DNA of 64,000 nt. It comes from Aerococcaceae bacterium DSM 111022 (lineage in GTDB: Bacteria > Bacillota > Bacilli > Lactobacillales > Aerococcaceae). The notes beneath the pieces were generated by a model that saw nothing but the letters and a program-made list of their open reading frames with translations, had not been told where the DNA came from and searched no databases. The stretch is from assembly GCA_015863195.1 (NCBI GenBank), contig JACBXO010000003.1, positions 186,001 to 250,000 on the forward strand, given 5' to 3'. Position 1 is the stretch's first letter. Each line of letters begins with the position of its first letter. Position numbers and translations under genes: made by a program. Positions 1 to 8,843 of this stretch are shown piece by piece.

Positions 1-51
1 GGCTTAAAGGATAGTTGGATGTTACTCTGGTTTTATAAAAAGTTTCTGTAG
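1..51 (+). CDS. Possible 3' tail of an upstream gene (partial)
   Basis: Only frame 1 is open from the left edge; it ends at a TAG at 49-51 and the other two forward frames stop within 12 bases. The 16 codons are rich in hydrophobic and aromatic residues, as in the tail of a membrane protein. An ABC permease would fit the binding protein that follows, but nothing identifies it. Confidence 0.25.
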   Translation, partial: GLKDSWMLLWFYKKFL

Positions 52-75
52 TCAAAAAGGAGAGGGAAAATTAGT

Positions 76-1368
76 ATGAAGAAAATTGTATTATTAGCTG
101 TAACAGTCTTTACAGCATTAGCTAGTTTTGTATTAGGAACACCTGTCCAAAATGTTGCAGCACAAGATGCTGTTGAAGTTACATTTTGGCATGCAATGAA
201 TGGACCCCATCAAGAAGCAATCACTTCTTTAGTGGAAGCATTTAACGAGTCTCAAGATCAATATGTTGTTGTTGAACAAAACCAAGGTGACTATTCTACA
301 TTACAACAATCAGTCATCGCTTCTGGTGTATCAGGTGATTTACCAACGATGGCTCAATTAACTGCTTCAACAGTTGTTGACTTTAAAGACCAAGGATTGA
401 CAATTGCTTTAGATGATCATTTAACAGAAGAAAATGGCTTCACACAAGAATTACGTGACGATATTTTCGAAGGCTTCTTAACAGGAGTTACTTTAGACGA
501 ACAAATCTATGCACTACCTTTCTCGAAATCAGTGCGTTTAATGTTTGTTAACCAAGATTTACTTGATGAAGCAGGCGTTGAAGTGCCAACAACTTGGGAA
601 GAAGTTGAGGCTTTAGGTGTTGCTTTAGATGAAGCTGGTTTAGAAGAGCATGCAATGGGACTTGAAAATGGTCCATCAATGGAATATGAAACAATGGCTC
701 GTCAAAATGGTGCAACTTGGATTGCTGATGACTTATCAGAAGTAGAAATGGCATCAGAAACTGCTGTAGAACCATTACAATTTATGAAAGATTTAATTAA
801 CAATGACCACGCTCGTTTAGCAGGTGAAGATGGATTCATGTCAGGACCATTCTCACAAGGTGCGTCTGCATTATATATCGGTTCATCAGCTGGTTTACCA
901 CACGTATTACCAGGTGTTGGAGAGACAGGTATGAACATGGTAACAGCTGAACTTCCAGTTTATGGTGAAGGGGAGCCATTAACTTTATTTGCTGGTAACG
1001 ACCTAGGTGTATTTAATTCAGCTTCTGACGAAGAAATTGCTGGTGCGGTTGCATTCATGTCATTCTTATTAAATGCAGATAACACAGCACAATGGGCGAT
1101 TGATACAGGTTACCTACCAATTACTCAATCAGGTGTTGAATCTGACTTATGGCAAGAATACTTAGCATCAGATGAAGGTCAATACATGGAAGCAGCGACT
1201 GCAGAATTAGCATATGGTCGTTCTCAAGTTCCTTATGTTGGTTCATCTGAAGTATTTACTGAGTTAAACTTAGCAATGGAACGTGTATTCATCGAAGACG
1301 CTGATCCAGCGACTGAGATGACAGCAATCGAAGAATTAGTTAATGAGCATATTTCATCTAACAACTAA
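76..1368 (+). CDS. Extracellular solute-binding protein, family 1 (sugar or glycerol-phosphate type ABC importer)
   Basis: Captures a ligand outside the membrane for an ABC importer. The 430-residue protein has the family-1 start of the mature chain (a V-T-F-W-H-A type strand near residue 35), a G-D-L-P-T segment, and tryptophan/tyrosine-rich ligand-cleft regions, most like the UgpB group. An AGGAGAGGG ribosome site lies 9 bases before the ATG. Residues 1-29 form a Sec signal peptide ending V-A-A before Q-D. There is no lipobox cysteine, which is odd because Gram-positive binding proteins are normally lipid-anchored. Permease and ATPase genes are not in the window and may lie to the left. The substrate cannot be read from the sequence. 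Confidence 0.88.
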   Translation: MKKIVLLAVTVFTALASFVLGTPVQNVAAQDAVEVTFWHAMNGPHQEAITSLVEAFNESQDQYVVVEQNQGDYSTLQQSVIASGVSGDLPTMAQLTASTVVDFKDQGLTIALDDHLTEENGFTQELRDDIFEGFLTGVTLDEQIYALPFSKSVRLMFVNQDLLDEAGVEVPTTWEEVEALGVALDEAGLEEHAMGLENGPSMEYETMARQNGATWIADDLSEVEMASETAVEPLQFMKDLINNDHARLAGEDGFMSGPFSQGASALYIGSSAGLPHVLPGVGETGMNMVTAELPVYGEGEPLTLFAGNDLGVFNSASDEEIAGAVAFMSFLLNADNTAQWAIDTGYLPITQSGVESDLWQEYLASDEGQYMEAATAELAYGRSQVPYVGSSEVFTELNLAMERVFIEDADPATEMTAIEELVNEHISSNN

Positions 1369-1394
1369 TTTAATTTAATAAAACCAAGAGTCCT

Positions 1395-1431
1395 AGAGAA
1401 CTTATGTATTAACATAGGTTCTCTTTTGTTT
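1395..1431 (+). terminator. Rho-independent terminator after the binding-protein gene
   Basis: Arms AGAGAACTTATG and CATAGGTTCTCT pair with one G-U around a short loop, followed by TTTTGTTTT. It sits 27 bases after the stop codon. Confidence 0.85.
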
Positions 1432-1520
1432 TATGTAGAAGATACCATACCTTTAAAAAAGATTGTTAGCGAATTCACAATATGGCAAAATAAGTGTATC
1501 AGATACGAGGAGTGATTTTT

Positions 1521-2276
1521 ATGTTAAAAGATAAAGTAGCAATTGTAACAGGAGCGGCTTCAGGGATTGGTAAAGGAATCGCGGAAGCGTATGTAGCGGC
1601 AGGGGCTAAAGTTATTATTGCTGATTATAATTTAGAGGGTGCTGAAAGCGTTGCCGAAGAATTAAATGGGCAGTTTGAAGATTCAGCGATTGCTTTTAAA
1701 GTGGATGTCTCACAACAAGATCAAGTCGAAGCGATGATTGATGAAGCGGTCAATAAATTTGGTGGCTTAGATATTTTAATTAATAATGCTGGTGTGATGG
1801 ACGGGATGGAGCCAGTTGGAGAAATTTCTAATGAGCGTTGGCAACGTATTTACCAAGTCAATGTGGACGGGGTAATGTATGCAATGCGTAAAGCGATTGA
1901 AGTGATGGGCGAAAAAGGTGGGTCAATCATTAACGTCGCATCTGTAGGTGGTATTCGCGGTGGTGCAGCTGGAGCGGCCTATGTTAGTTCAAAACATGCT
2001 GTGGTTGGTTTATCGAAAAACACTGCTTATATGTATGCTAAAGAAAATATCCGTTGTAATGTTATCGCACCAGGTGGTGTGGAAACAGGAATTGGCGCAA
2101 CAATGACGGATATGAGTGAATTTGGTTATGGCCGTATGTCCATGGTAGCAGCATCAGCTACACGTCAAGGTCAGCCAGAGGAAATTGCAAGTCTAGCAGT
2201 TTACTTAGGAAGTGATGGTGCTAGTTTTGTTAATGGTACTGTCATCAATGTGGATGGCGGCTGGACTGCTGGTTAA
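1521..2276 (+). CDS. Short-chain dehydrogenase/reductase (SDR), classical
   Basis: NAD(P)-dependent oxidoreductase of 251 residues. It has the TGAASGIG dinucleotide-binding motif near the N-terminus, the NNAG motif, a catalytic Ser followed by Y-V-S-S-K (YxxxK), and the usual C-terminal N-V-D-G-G-W. The ATG at 1521 is preferred over an in-frame GTG at 1494, because GAGGAG lies 8-13 bases before the ATG and no ribosome site precedes the GTG. An acidic residue (D) ends the second beta strand (A-D-Y), which favours NAD over NADP. The substrate is unknown; FabG-like, glucose or acetoin/diacetyl dehydrogenases are all possible. It is a single-gene unit between terminators. Confidence 0.9.
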   Translation: MLKDKVAIVTGAASGIGKGIAEAYVAAGAKVIIADYNLEGAESVAEELNGQFEDSAIAFKVDVSQQDQVEAMIDEAVNKFGGLDILINNAGVMDGMEPVGEISNERWQRIYQVNVDGVMYAMRKAIEVMGEKGGSIINVASVGGIRGGAAGAAYVSSKHAVVGLSKNTAYMYAKENIRCNVIAPGGVETGIGATMTDMSEFGYGRMSMVAASATRQGQPEEIASLAVYLGSDGASFVNGTVINVDGGWTAG

Positions 2277-2311
2277 TTTTTAATAAGTATATTTAATTTG
2301 ACTGCCAATAT

Positions 2312-2353
2312 AGATCCCATTCTAGTGTGTACGAGCTAGAGTGGGGTCTTTTT
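2312..2353 (+). terminator. Terminator after the SDR gene
   Basis: AGATCCCATTCTAG pairs with CTAGAGTGGGGTCT through two or three G-U pairs and is followed by TTTTT. Confidence 0.85.
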
Positions 2354-2426
2354 GTGTGTATTTTTTGAATACTGGAGAAATTTAATAATCGTTTAGTTAC
2401 GTTGATTTTATTTAAGAAGATTAATG

Positions 2427-2451
2427 AGCTAGTGATTTTCTAGCTGTTTTT
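2427..2451 (+). terminator. Small terminator-like hairpin
   Basis: AGCTAG and CTAGCT enclose a 7-base loop and are followed by G and six T. It lies between two stronger terminators in a gene-free stretch, so its transcript is unknown. Confidence 0.4.
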
Positions 2452-2507
2452 TAGATAAGAGGGTGTGTAGTCTATTAGTTTGAATGAATAATTGAATCTA
2501 TGGATTG

Positions 2508-2552
2508 TCAAAAAGCGCCATCTAGTTTTTTAGCTAGGTGGCGCTTTTTTTA
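2508..2552. terminator. Strong bidirectional terminator with no adjacent gene
   Basis: AAAAAGCGCCATCTAG and CTAGGTGGCGCTTTTTT form a 15-base stem with A and T tracts on its two sides. It is the third hairpin within 240 bases and follows about 150 bases without an open frame. Confidence 0.75.
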
Positions 2553-2719
2553 TTGGATTAAATTTAGTTGTTTTTTGGATTATTGAATGAGAAATGGAAT
2601 TTGGTTTACTTTGAAATACGTATTTTTTCACTCTGACGATTTGAAAATCACAGATTCGCATAAAATATTTTTTACCGACATGAGCTATTTAAAAGATTGA
2701 TAAATCGAACTTATTACAT

Positions 2720-2738
2720 ATGTTTTGTCAGGAAACAT
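2720..2738. promoter_or_regulatory. Inverted repeat upstream of the peptidase/transporter operon
   Basis: ATGTTT and AAACAT are separated by 7 bases, about 50 bases upstream of the -35 box of the operon promoter. It could be an activator or repressor site; the regulator is not known. The rest of 2560-2790 shows nothing I recognise. Confidence 0.3.
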
Positions 2739-2790
2739 AACAATTAAAATAGAATAATTAGACTCGAATTAAAATATTTGTTAAAAAAGC

Positions 2791-2819
2791 TTGCATTATT
2801 AGTTTTTAATTAATATAAT
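2791..2819 (+). promoter_or_regulatory. Sigma-A promoter of the M20/peptide-ABC operon
   Basis: TTGCAT (2791-2796), 17-base spacer, TATAAT (2814-2819). The first gene of the operon starts 28 bases after the -10 box, behind an AAAGGAG ribosome site. Confidence 0.8.
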
Positions 2820-2846
2820 CTCATTAACAACTAAAGGAGTGGTAAA

Positions 2847-4049
2847 ATGAAAGTGATTGAAATGTCAGGAAATATAACAATGGTATTTAATGAGAGTCGT
2901 GAAATATATCGATACTTACATCAGCATCCCGAATTGTCTTTCGAGGAATACCAGACACGAGCTTTTATTTTAAACCAGCTCCTAAAATATGGTTATGAAG
3001 ATATCAAAATAAATGTCGGAGGTGGCGGTATTGTAGCTCGATTGACTGGAGGAAAACCAGGACCTGTAACTGCATTTCGAGCAGATTTTGATGCTTTAGC
3101 CATTCAAGAAGAAACTGATTTAGATTTTAAATCAGTCAATGACGGAGTTATGCATGCTTGTGGTCATGATGCGCATACTACCATTTTATTAATGGCAGCT
3201 AAGCAACTTATAAAATATCGCCAAAGAATCGAAGGAACGATTGTATTTCTTTTCCAGCATGCAGAAGAAGTGAAACCAGGCGGGGCAGTAAGCATTGTAA
3301 AGTCGGGTGAGTTAGATGATGTAGATCAAATTTTCGGTCTACATTTAAGTGGAGATATACCATATGACGGAGTTATCAATTATTGTCCTGGTTATGCTTT
3401 AGCAGCTTCTGACTCATTTACTATAAATATCCAAGGTAATGGTGGCCATGCTGCTACCCCACATTCGACAGTAGATTCCACAGTAGTCGCTGCCTTTCTG
3501 ATTCAACAATTACAAACCATTGTTAGTCGTAATAAAAATCCCCTTGATTCGGGTGTCCTGACAGTAGCAAATTTTCATGCAGGAAATGGTGCTAACAATG
3601 TAATTGCTGATTCGGCTACGATTTCGGGAACAGTAAGAACATATAATCCAGAATTAAGAGCATTAATCAAGAAACGTATTTTCAATATGACGGAGCAAGT
3701 GAGTCAGGCACATGGTGCAAAAGTAGAAATCGATTATTTAGATGGTTACCCACCACTTTATAATCATCCAGAAAAAATGGAAGAAGTAGCGGATGTTTTC
3801 ACCGATACATTTGGTGCCGCACGCATCATCGAAAGCCCACCTCGCATGGGTGGTGAGGATTTCGCCTATTATGTTGAAAAAATTCCGGGAGCTTTCTATT
3901 TCATAAGAGCAGGCGCTTTTGCAGAAAATAATTATCCACATCATCATCCAAAATTTCAAATCGATGAACGAAGTTTATTAACTGGTTTGAAGACCATTTT
4001 AAGTTTGGCAGAATATTATCATCAAGTAAAGGTAGGGATTTTCCAATGA
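2847..4049 (+). CDS. M20 family metallopeptidase/amidohydrolase, first copy
   Basis: Two-zinc hydrolase of the M20D type (N-acyl-amino acid, hippurate or aminobenzoyl-glutamate hydrolases), 400 residues. Zinc motif HACGHDAHT is at residues 103-111, the catalytic E-E followed by V-K-P-G-G is near 138, and G-G-E-D-F-A-Y-Y near the C-terminus carries a further metal ligand. There is no signal peptide, so it acts in the cytoplasm. It is the first gene of a seven-gene unit and its stop overlaps the next start (ATGA at 4046). The next gene is a close paralogue, so the two were probably duplicated in tandem. The substrate is inferred to be an acylated amino acid or peptide brought in by the neighbouring transporter. 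Confidence 0.9.
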   Translation: MKVIEMSGNITMVFNESREIYRYLHQHPELSFEEYQTRAFILNQLLKYGYEDIKINVGGGGIVARLTGGKPGPVTAFRADFDALAIQEETDLDFKSVNDGVMHACGHDAHTTILLMAAKQLIKYRQRIEGTIVFLFQHAEEVKPGGAVSIVKSGELDDVDQIFGLHLSGDIPYDGVINYCPGYALAASDSFTINIQGNGGHAATPHSTVDSTVVAAFLIQQLQTIVSRNKNPLDSGVLTVANFHAGNGANNVIADSATISGTVRTYNPELRALIKKRIFNMTEQVSQAHGAKVEIDYLDGYPPLYNHPEKMEEVADVFTDTFGAARIIESPPRMGGEDFAYYVEKIPGAFYFIRAGAFAENNYPHHHPKFQIDERSLLTGLKTILSLAEYYHQVKVGIFQ

Positions 4050-5272
4050 AGACACAAGCAAAAATTAAAATTAACTGGTTAGACGAGGTAAAGGCAGTTG
4101 AGCCAGATGTAATCGAAATGCGTCGCTATTTACATCAACACCCTGAATTATCATTTGCAGAATATAAAACAGCGGATTATATCTATAAACAATTGTGTTC
4201 ATTTGGTGTCGAAGACATTCAGCGAAATGTTGGAAATGGATTGGGAATAGTTGCCAGAATTCATGGTGCAAAACCAGGGCCAGTTATTGCCTTAAGAGCA
4301 GACTTTGATGCTTTACCTATTCATGAAGAAACTGATTTACCTTTCAAATCACAAAATGAAGGTGTGATGCATGCTTGCGGGCATGATGCGCATACGGCGA
4401 TGTTACTAGGAGTAGCACAAATTATGAATCAGCATAAAAACAATTTTGCTGGTAGTGTCGTTTGTATTTTTCAAAATGCCGAAGAAACAAAGCCAGGTGG
4501 GGCTAAGAGTATGATTGAAGATGGTGCGCTTGAAGATGTAGATGTCATTTACGGTATTCATGTGGTGCCTGAACATGAAGTTGGAAATGTTGGTTATTCA
4601 ATGTCTTATGGTTCAGCCGCATCTGATACGATTGAAATTAATGTACAAGGACGTGGGGGTCATGCATCAAGGCCACATGAAGCCATTGATTCAGTTGTTA
4701 TCGCATCCGAAATTATTACCAATTTACAATCGATTGTAAGTCGTTTTGTCGACCCAATTGATCCCGCTGTCCTTACCTTTTCAAGTGTTGCAGCAGGAGG
4801 AGGAACGGCTCCTAATATTATTGCGGATCAAGCTAAAATAAAAGGAACGGTACGAACGTTTTCAGAAGAAACCCGTCAAACCATTAAACGTAAGTTTAAA
4901 CAAATGACACAAGCAATTGTGGAGATGAATGATGGTTCAGTTGAAGTGAATTACTACGACGGTTATCCAGCTTTATTAAATAACAGAGAGCTAGTTAAAA
5001 ATATCGTTGACCGGATTCAAAGCGCACAACTTTTTAATGAAGTATTAGAAATTGGACCGATGAACGGTGCAGCTATGATTGGTGAAGATTTCGCCTATTA
5101 TTTACAAAAAGTACCAGGTGCTTTCCTCAATATTGGTGTCAAAAATCCAGGAGAGTCAGAAACTTATCCACTTCATCATCCGAAATTTAATTTAGCAGAA
5201 GAAGCCTTGAGTAAAGGTATGGAGCTTTATCTCTTTCTCTTAATGCAACATTTAAATGAGGTGACAGAGTGA
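4046..5272 (+). CDS. M20 family metallopeptidase/amidohydrolase, second copy
   Basis: A 408-residue paralogue of the preceding gene with the same layout: HACGHDAHT at residues 109-117, catalytic E-E before T-K-P-G-G, an intervening dimerisation lid domain, and G-E-D-F-A-Y-Y near the C-terminus. It is cytoplasmic, with no signal peptide. Its start overlaps the stop of the first copy by four bases, and its stop overlaps the GTG start of the permease, so the genes are translationally coupled. Two divergent copies in one operon suggest they have split substrates or form a mixed dimer; both are inferences. Confidence 0.9.
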   Translation: MKTQAKIKINWLDEVKAVEPDVIEMRRYLHQHPELSFAEYKTADYIYKQLCSFGVEDIQRNVGNGLGIVARIHGAKPGPVIALRADFDALPIHEETDLPFKSQNEGVMHACGHDAHTAMLLGVAQIMNQHKNNFAGSVVCIFQNAEETKPGGAKSMIEDGALEDVDVIYGIHVVPEHEVGNVGYSMSYGSAASDTIEINVQGRGGHASRPHEAIDSVVIASEIITNLQSIVSRFVDPIDPAVLTFSSVAAGGGTAPNIIADQAKIKGTVRTFSEETRQTIKRKFKQMTQAIVEMNDGSVEVNYYDGYPALLNNRELVKNIVDRIQSAQLFNEVLEIGPMNGAAMIGEDFAYYLQKVPGAFLNIGVKNPGESETYPLHHPKFNLAEEALSKGMELYLFLLMQHLNEVTE

Positions 5273-6216
5273 AAAAATATATAGTAAAACGATTATTAAT
5301 CATGATTCCCGTTATTCTATTAGTTTCGGTATTTGCATTTGGGATAGTTCAATTAGCACCCGGCGATGCAGCTGACTTGTATTTATCACCGGATGCTAAC
5401 GCAGAACAAATCGAACTGACCCGTGAGCGTTTAGGTTTAAATCAATCTGTTATTGTTCAATATTTTAAATGGCTTGTCAATGTTCTGCAAGGAGATTTAG
5501 GTATTTCATTTAGTACTCGAACGAGTGTTTTAGCTTTGATTTTCGAACGAGCAGTGCCAACTTTACAATTGATGGCAATGACCTTACTTGTCGCCTATAT
5601 TATTGCAATCCCTTTAGGGATGATTTGTGCCAAGTATAAAAATTCTTGGTTTGATAATTTAGTAACGACCGCTTCATTTGCAGGGGTATCTGTTCCTAAT
5701 TTCTTTTTAGGACTAGGAGTCATATATATTTTCGCCTTGCAGTTAGGTTGGTTACCAACAGGAGGACGCGAGACATTAGGAGGCAATGATAGTTTTTGGG
5801 AGAGCATTTCATATTATATTTTACCAGTATCAGTATTAGCTACGAGTTATGCCGCAAATATGACGCGTTATGTCCGCTCGACGATGATTCAAGTGAACGA
5901 TGAAAACTATATGCGAACGGCAGTTTCTAAAGGACTATCAGATAATAAATTAACTTGGCGACATGGGCTACCGAATGCTTTGGTTCCGATTTTGACAGTC
6001 ATCGGTTCAGATATTCCTCGTCTAATCGGTGGGGCGATAGTGACAGAACAAGTTTTCCGTTGGCCAGGAATGGGACAGTTAATGATGACCTCTATTTCTG
6101 CAAGAGATTATCCTGTTATTATGGCAATCAATTTAATCTCAGCACTTGCTGTATTATTCAGTAACTTAATTGTCGATATTTTATATGCTTATGTTGATCC
6201 AAGGATTAGATACTAA
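5269..6216 (+). CDS. Peptide-type ABC transporter permease, DppB/OppB family
   Basis: Membrane subunit of a peptide/nickel-type ABC importer, 315 residues. It shows the typical first helix after M-K-K-Y-I-V-K-R, a conserved F-G-I-V-Q-L-A-P-G-D periplasmic segment, and a cytoplasmic loop with a G-L-S-D...W-R-H-G-L-P-N-A coupling motif near residue 235. The start is GTG, overlapping the stop of the peptidase gene (GTGA), with GAGGTG as ribosome site. It pairs with the next gene to form the channel. Confidence 0.92.
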   Translation: MKKYIVKRLLIMIPVILLVSVFAFGIVQLAPGDAADLYLSPDANAEQIELTRERLGLNQSVIVQYFKWLVNVLQGDLGISFSTRTSVLALIFERAVPTLQLMAMTLLVAYIIAIPLGMICAKYKNSWFDNLVTTASFAGVSVPNFFLGLGVIYIFALQLGWLPTGGRETLGGNDSFWESISYYILPVSVLATSYAANMTRYVRSTMIQVNDENYMRTAVSKGLSDNKLTWRHGLPNALVPILTVIGSDIPRLIGGAIVTEQVFRWPGMGQLMMTSISARDYPVIMAINLISALAVLFSNLIVDILYAYVDPRIRY

Positions 6217-6227
6217 AGGAGGATTTT

Positions 6228-7160
6228 ATGACAACATTGAATGCTTTTCAAGCAGTTCACACTCAGGATCGGCCTTTGAATGAAGATTTATATCAAGTTT
6301 CTGATGTTGATCGAGTGAAAAACTCAGGTTATTGGCAGAGCTTATTCAAACGGTTTAGTAAAAATAAGTTAGCAGTTCTCGGATTAATCCTCTTTATTGC
6401 TTTGCTAATAATTGGACTATTTGCTGAATATTTAGCTCCTTATGATCCTGATTTAACAGTAGGCTCATTTCAAGCACCACCAAGTGCAGCGCATTTATTG
6501 GGGACAGATGAAATTGGGCGTGATGTTTTAAGTCGGCTATTATTTGGAACAAGAGTTTCACTTTTTGTAGGACTGATGTCCGTTTTAATATATACCGTTA
6601 TTGGTACTACGCTAGGTTTAATAAGTGGTTTTCTAGGTGGTTTCTGGGATACCGCCATTATGCGTTTCACGGAAGTAATTATGTCTTTTCCATATTTCAT
6701 GGTTATTTTAGTTGTAGTTGCTATCATTGGTCCGAGTGTTTGGACGGTCACGCTAGTTATTGGCCTTTTTGGTTGGCCAAGTTTATCTCGTTTAGTTAGA
6801 GCAGAAGTTTTGAAATTACGTAAAGCAGATTATGTTCAAGCAGCTGTTGCTTCAGGATATTCAACATCAAGTATTTTATTTAAACATATATTCCCAAACG
6901 TTACATCGCCTATTTTAGTTAATATGACCTTTGGAATTTCGACGTCCATTATTACTGAAGCATCACTTTCTTTCTTAGGTGTAGGCGTGATTCCACCGAC
7001 GGCCAGTTGGGGAAATATTTTAGCCAATGCGCAGTCATTGACCGTTTTATCTAGCCAACCTTGGCGCTGGGTTCCAGCAGGAATGCTGATTTTTATAGCA
7101 GTACTAGCCGTAAATTTTGTGGGAGAAGGATTACGATCTGCCATTGAAGGCGAGATATAA
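6228..7160 (+). CDS. Peptide-type ABC transporter permease, DppC/OppC family
   Basis: Second membrane subunit, 310 residues. A cytoplasmic N-terminal arm of about 55 residues precedes the first helix, as usual in OppC. L-L-G-T-D-E-I-G-R-D-V-L-S-R and the coupling segment ending F-K-H-I-F-P-N are family marks. An AGGAGG site lies 7 bases before the ATG, 11 bases after the preceding stop. Confidence 0.92.
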   Translation: MTTLNAFQAVHTQDRPLNEDLYQVSDVDRVKNSGYWQSLFKRFSKNKLAVLGLILFIALLIIGLFAEYLAPYDPDLTVGSFQAPPSAAHLLGTDEIGRDVLSRLLFGTRVSLFVGLMSVLIYTVIGTTLGLISGFLGGFWDTAIMRFTEVIMSFPYFMVILVVVAIIGPSVWTVTLVIGLFGWPSLSRLVRAEVLKLRKADYVQAAVASGYSTSSILFKHIFPNVTSPILVNMTFGISTSIITEASLSFLGVGVIPPTASWGNILANAQSLTVLSSQPWRWVPAGMLIFIAVLAVNFVGEGLRSAIEGEI

Positions 7161-7219
7161 GATTAATGTTTTTAATCAAAATAAAAGTAAAAATTTACTA
7201 AATTTAAGGAGTCTTTGAA

Positions 7220-8815
7220 ATGAAAAAAATAGTTAAGATTGGTTTAATGTTTTCTATATTATTAAATATTTTGGGGAATTTTAGTGCAGGGTTTGTGAGT
7301 GCTCAAGAATCGGAGCGTGACACCTTATATATTGGTGCAACGAATACCATTTCGGGTCTAAATCCATTGAATTCATCGGACGTAGTAGCTCAATGGGTGG
7401 AGCGCTTTATGTATCCATCTTTAATGGATCAAATTGCACCAGGGGAATTTCAAGCTAATATTGCTGACATTACAACCGAGGATAATTTAACTTATACTAT
7501 AAAAATAGGTGATGATGTCAACTGGTCAGATGGTCAACCAGTGACTGCTGACGATATTGCTTATAATATTAGTTTAATTGCCGATCCTCATTTTGAAACA
7601 CATGCTGCAAGTTACATTACAGCCATCGCTGGTCTAAATGATAGTGGAAAGCTAGATGAAGGAGCGGAATTAACAGGTCTTACTATTGTAGATGATAAAA
7701 CATTAACCATTACTTTAAAAGAAGCAGCTGACCCAGCTTATGTTAAAGAAAATATCGGCTTTAAATTATTAATTGCGCCTAAACATATGATTGAAGTTGA
7801 AGATATCTACAATTTAGGTAGCTCAAAGTTTGCGACAGAACCATCTGTTTTTGCTGGACCATATAAGTTTGTTAAATATGAAAATGGTGCATACGTTCAA
7901 CTGGAAGCGAATGAAAATTATTTCCGTGGCGAACCTAAAATTAAAAATGTCTATATTCAATTTATGGACAGTACTGCAATCGTAACTGCCTTGCAAGCTG
8001 GAACACTTGATATGTCAGCAGGTGGTGGTATTGGTTTAATTCCTATTACTGATATCAATGCTTTACGTCAAAATGAATCACTTTTTGTAGAAGCTAACCC
8101 AGGGACTAGTGGTCAATTTATGCATATAAACAATGAAGTTTTCACAGATGAAAATTTCAGAAAAGCTTTATTAACAGCCATTAACCGTGATCGTTTAGTT
8201 ACTGATTTACTAATGGGAGAAGGGGAAGTGATTGCTTCTACTTTAACTTCAATGAATCAATATAAAGATTCTGATTTAGCACCTGCTGAATATGATCCAG
8301 AAGCAGCTAAAGCATTATTGGAAGAATCAGGATTTGATACCAGCCAAGAAATTGTTTTATCAGTTCCAACAGGAAATGTAACAAGAATGACGGCAGCTAA
8401 CTTAATTGAACAAGACTTAGAAGCGATTGGTTTAAATATTCGTCAAGAAACAGCAGATTTCGCAACGCATCTAGCAAAAGTAAATAGCGGAGATTACCAT
8501 TTAGCTATGATTGGTTTAGCTTTTAATGTGGATCCCGATCAAAGTTCTTATTGGTCAGTAGAGTCTCTTAACTACGCTAATATTAACGATGAACATTTAG
8601 AGAGTTTAATTGCAGAAGGAAGAGCATTAACATCTTTTGATGAACGCTATCCAGTTTATCAAGAATTCCAAGCTTATTTCCAAGACAAAGCATTTGTAGC
8701 ACCACTCTATGCAGATTATCAATTTACAATTAAAACTAAAAAATTAGACGGAGGTATTAAACCATTCTGGCACGGTAGTTTATACGATATCGAACAATGG
8801 ACAATCGCGGAGTAA
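7220..8815 (+). CDS. Peptide-type ABC substrate-binding protein (SBP family 5), without lipobox
   Basis: Binds the ligand of the operon's importer outside the membrane. The 531-residue protein has family-5 features: D-D-V-N-W-S-D-G-Q-P-V-T-A-D-D near residue 95, F-A-G-P-Y-K-F near 213, and F-R-K-A-L-L-T-A-I-N-R near 312. A signal peptide (about residues 1-28) ends V-S-A before Q-E. I see no cysteine in the signal region, so it should be cut by signal peptidase I and not lipidated. The 59-base gap before it holds only a weak hairpin, so it is probably expressed with the operon. Confidence 0.92.
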   Translation: MKKIVKIGLMFSILLNILGNFSAGFVSAQESERDTLYIGATNTISGLNPLNSSDVVAQWVERFMYPSLMDQIAPGEFQANIADITTEDNLTYTIKIGDDVNWSDGQPVTADDIAYNISLIADPHFETHAASYITAIAGLNDSGKLDEGAELTGLTIVDDKTLTITLKEAADPAYVKENIGFKLLIAPKHMIEVEDIYNLGSSKFATEPSVFAGPYKFVKYENGAYVQLEANENYFRGEPKIKNVYIQFMDSTAIVTALQAGTLDMSAGGGIGLIPITDINALRQNESLFVEANPGTSGQFMHINNEVFTDENFRKALLTAINRDRLVTDLLMGEGEVIASTLTSMNQYKDSDLAPAEYDPEAAKALLEESGFDTSQEIVLSVPTGNVTRMTAANLIEQDLEAIGLNIRQETADFATHLAKVNSGDYHLAMIGLAFNVDPDQSSYWSVESLNYANINDEHLESLIAEGRALTSFDERYPVYQEFQAYFQDKAFVAPLYADYQFTIKTKKLDGGIKPFWHGSLYDIEQWTIAE

Positions 8816-8843
8816 TCGATTGAGATGATGGAGGAGTGTTGGA

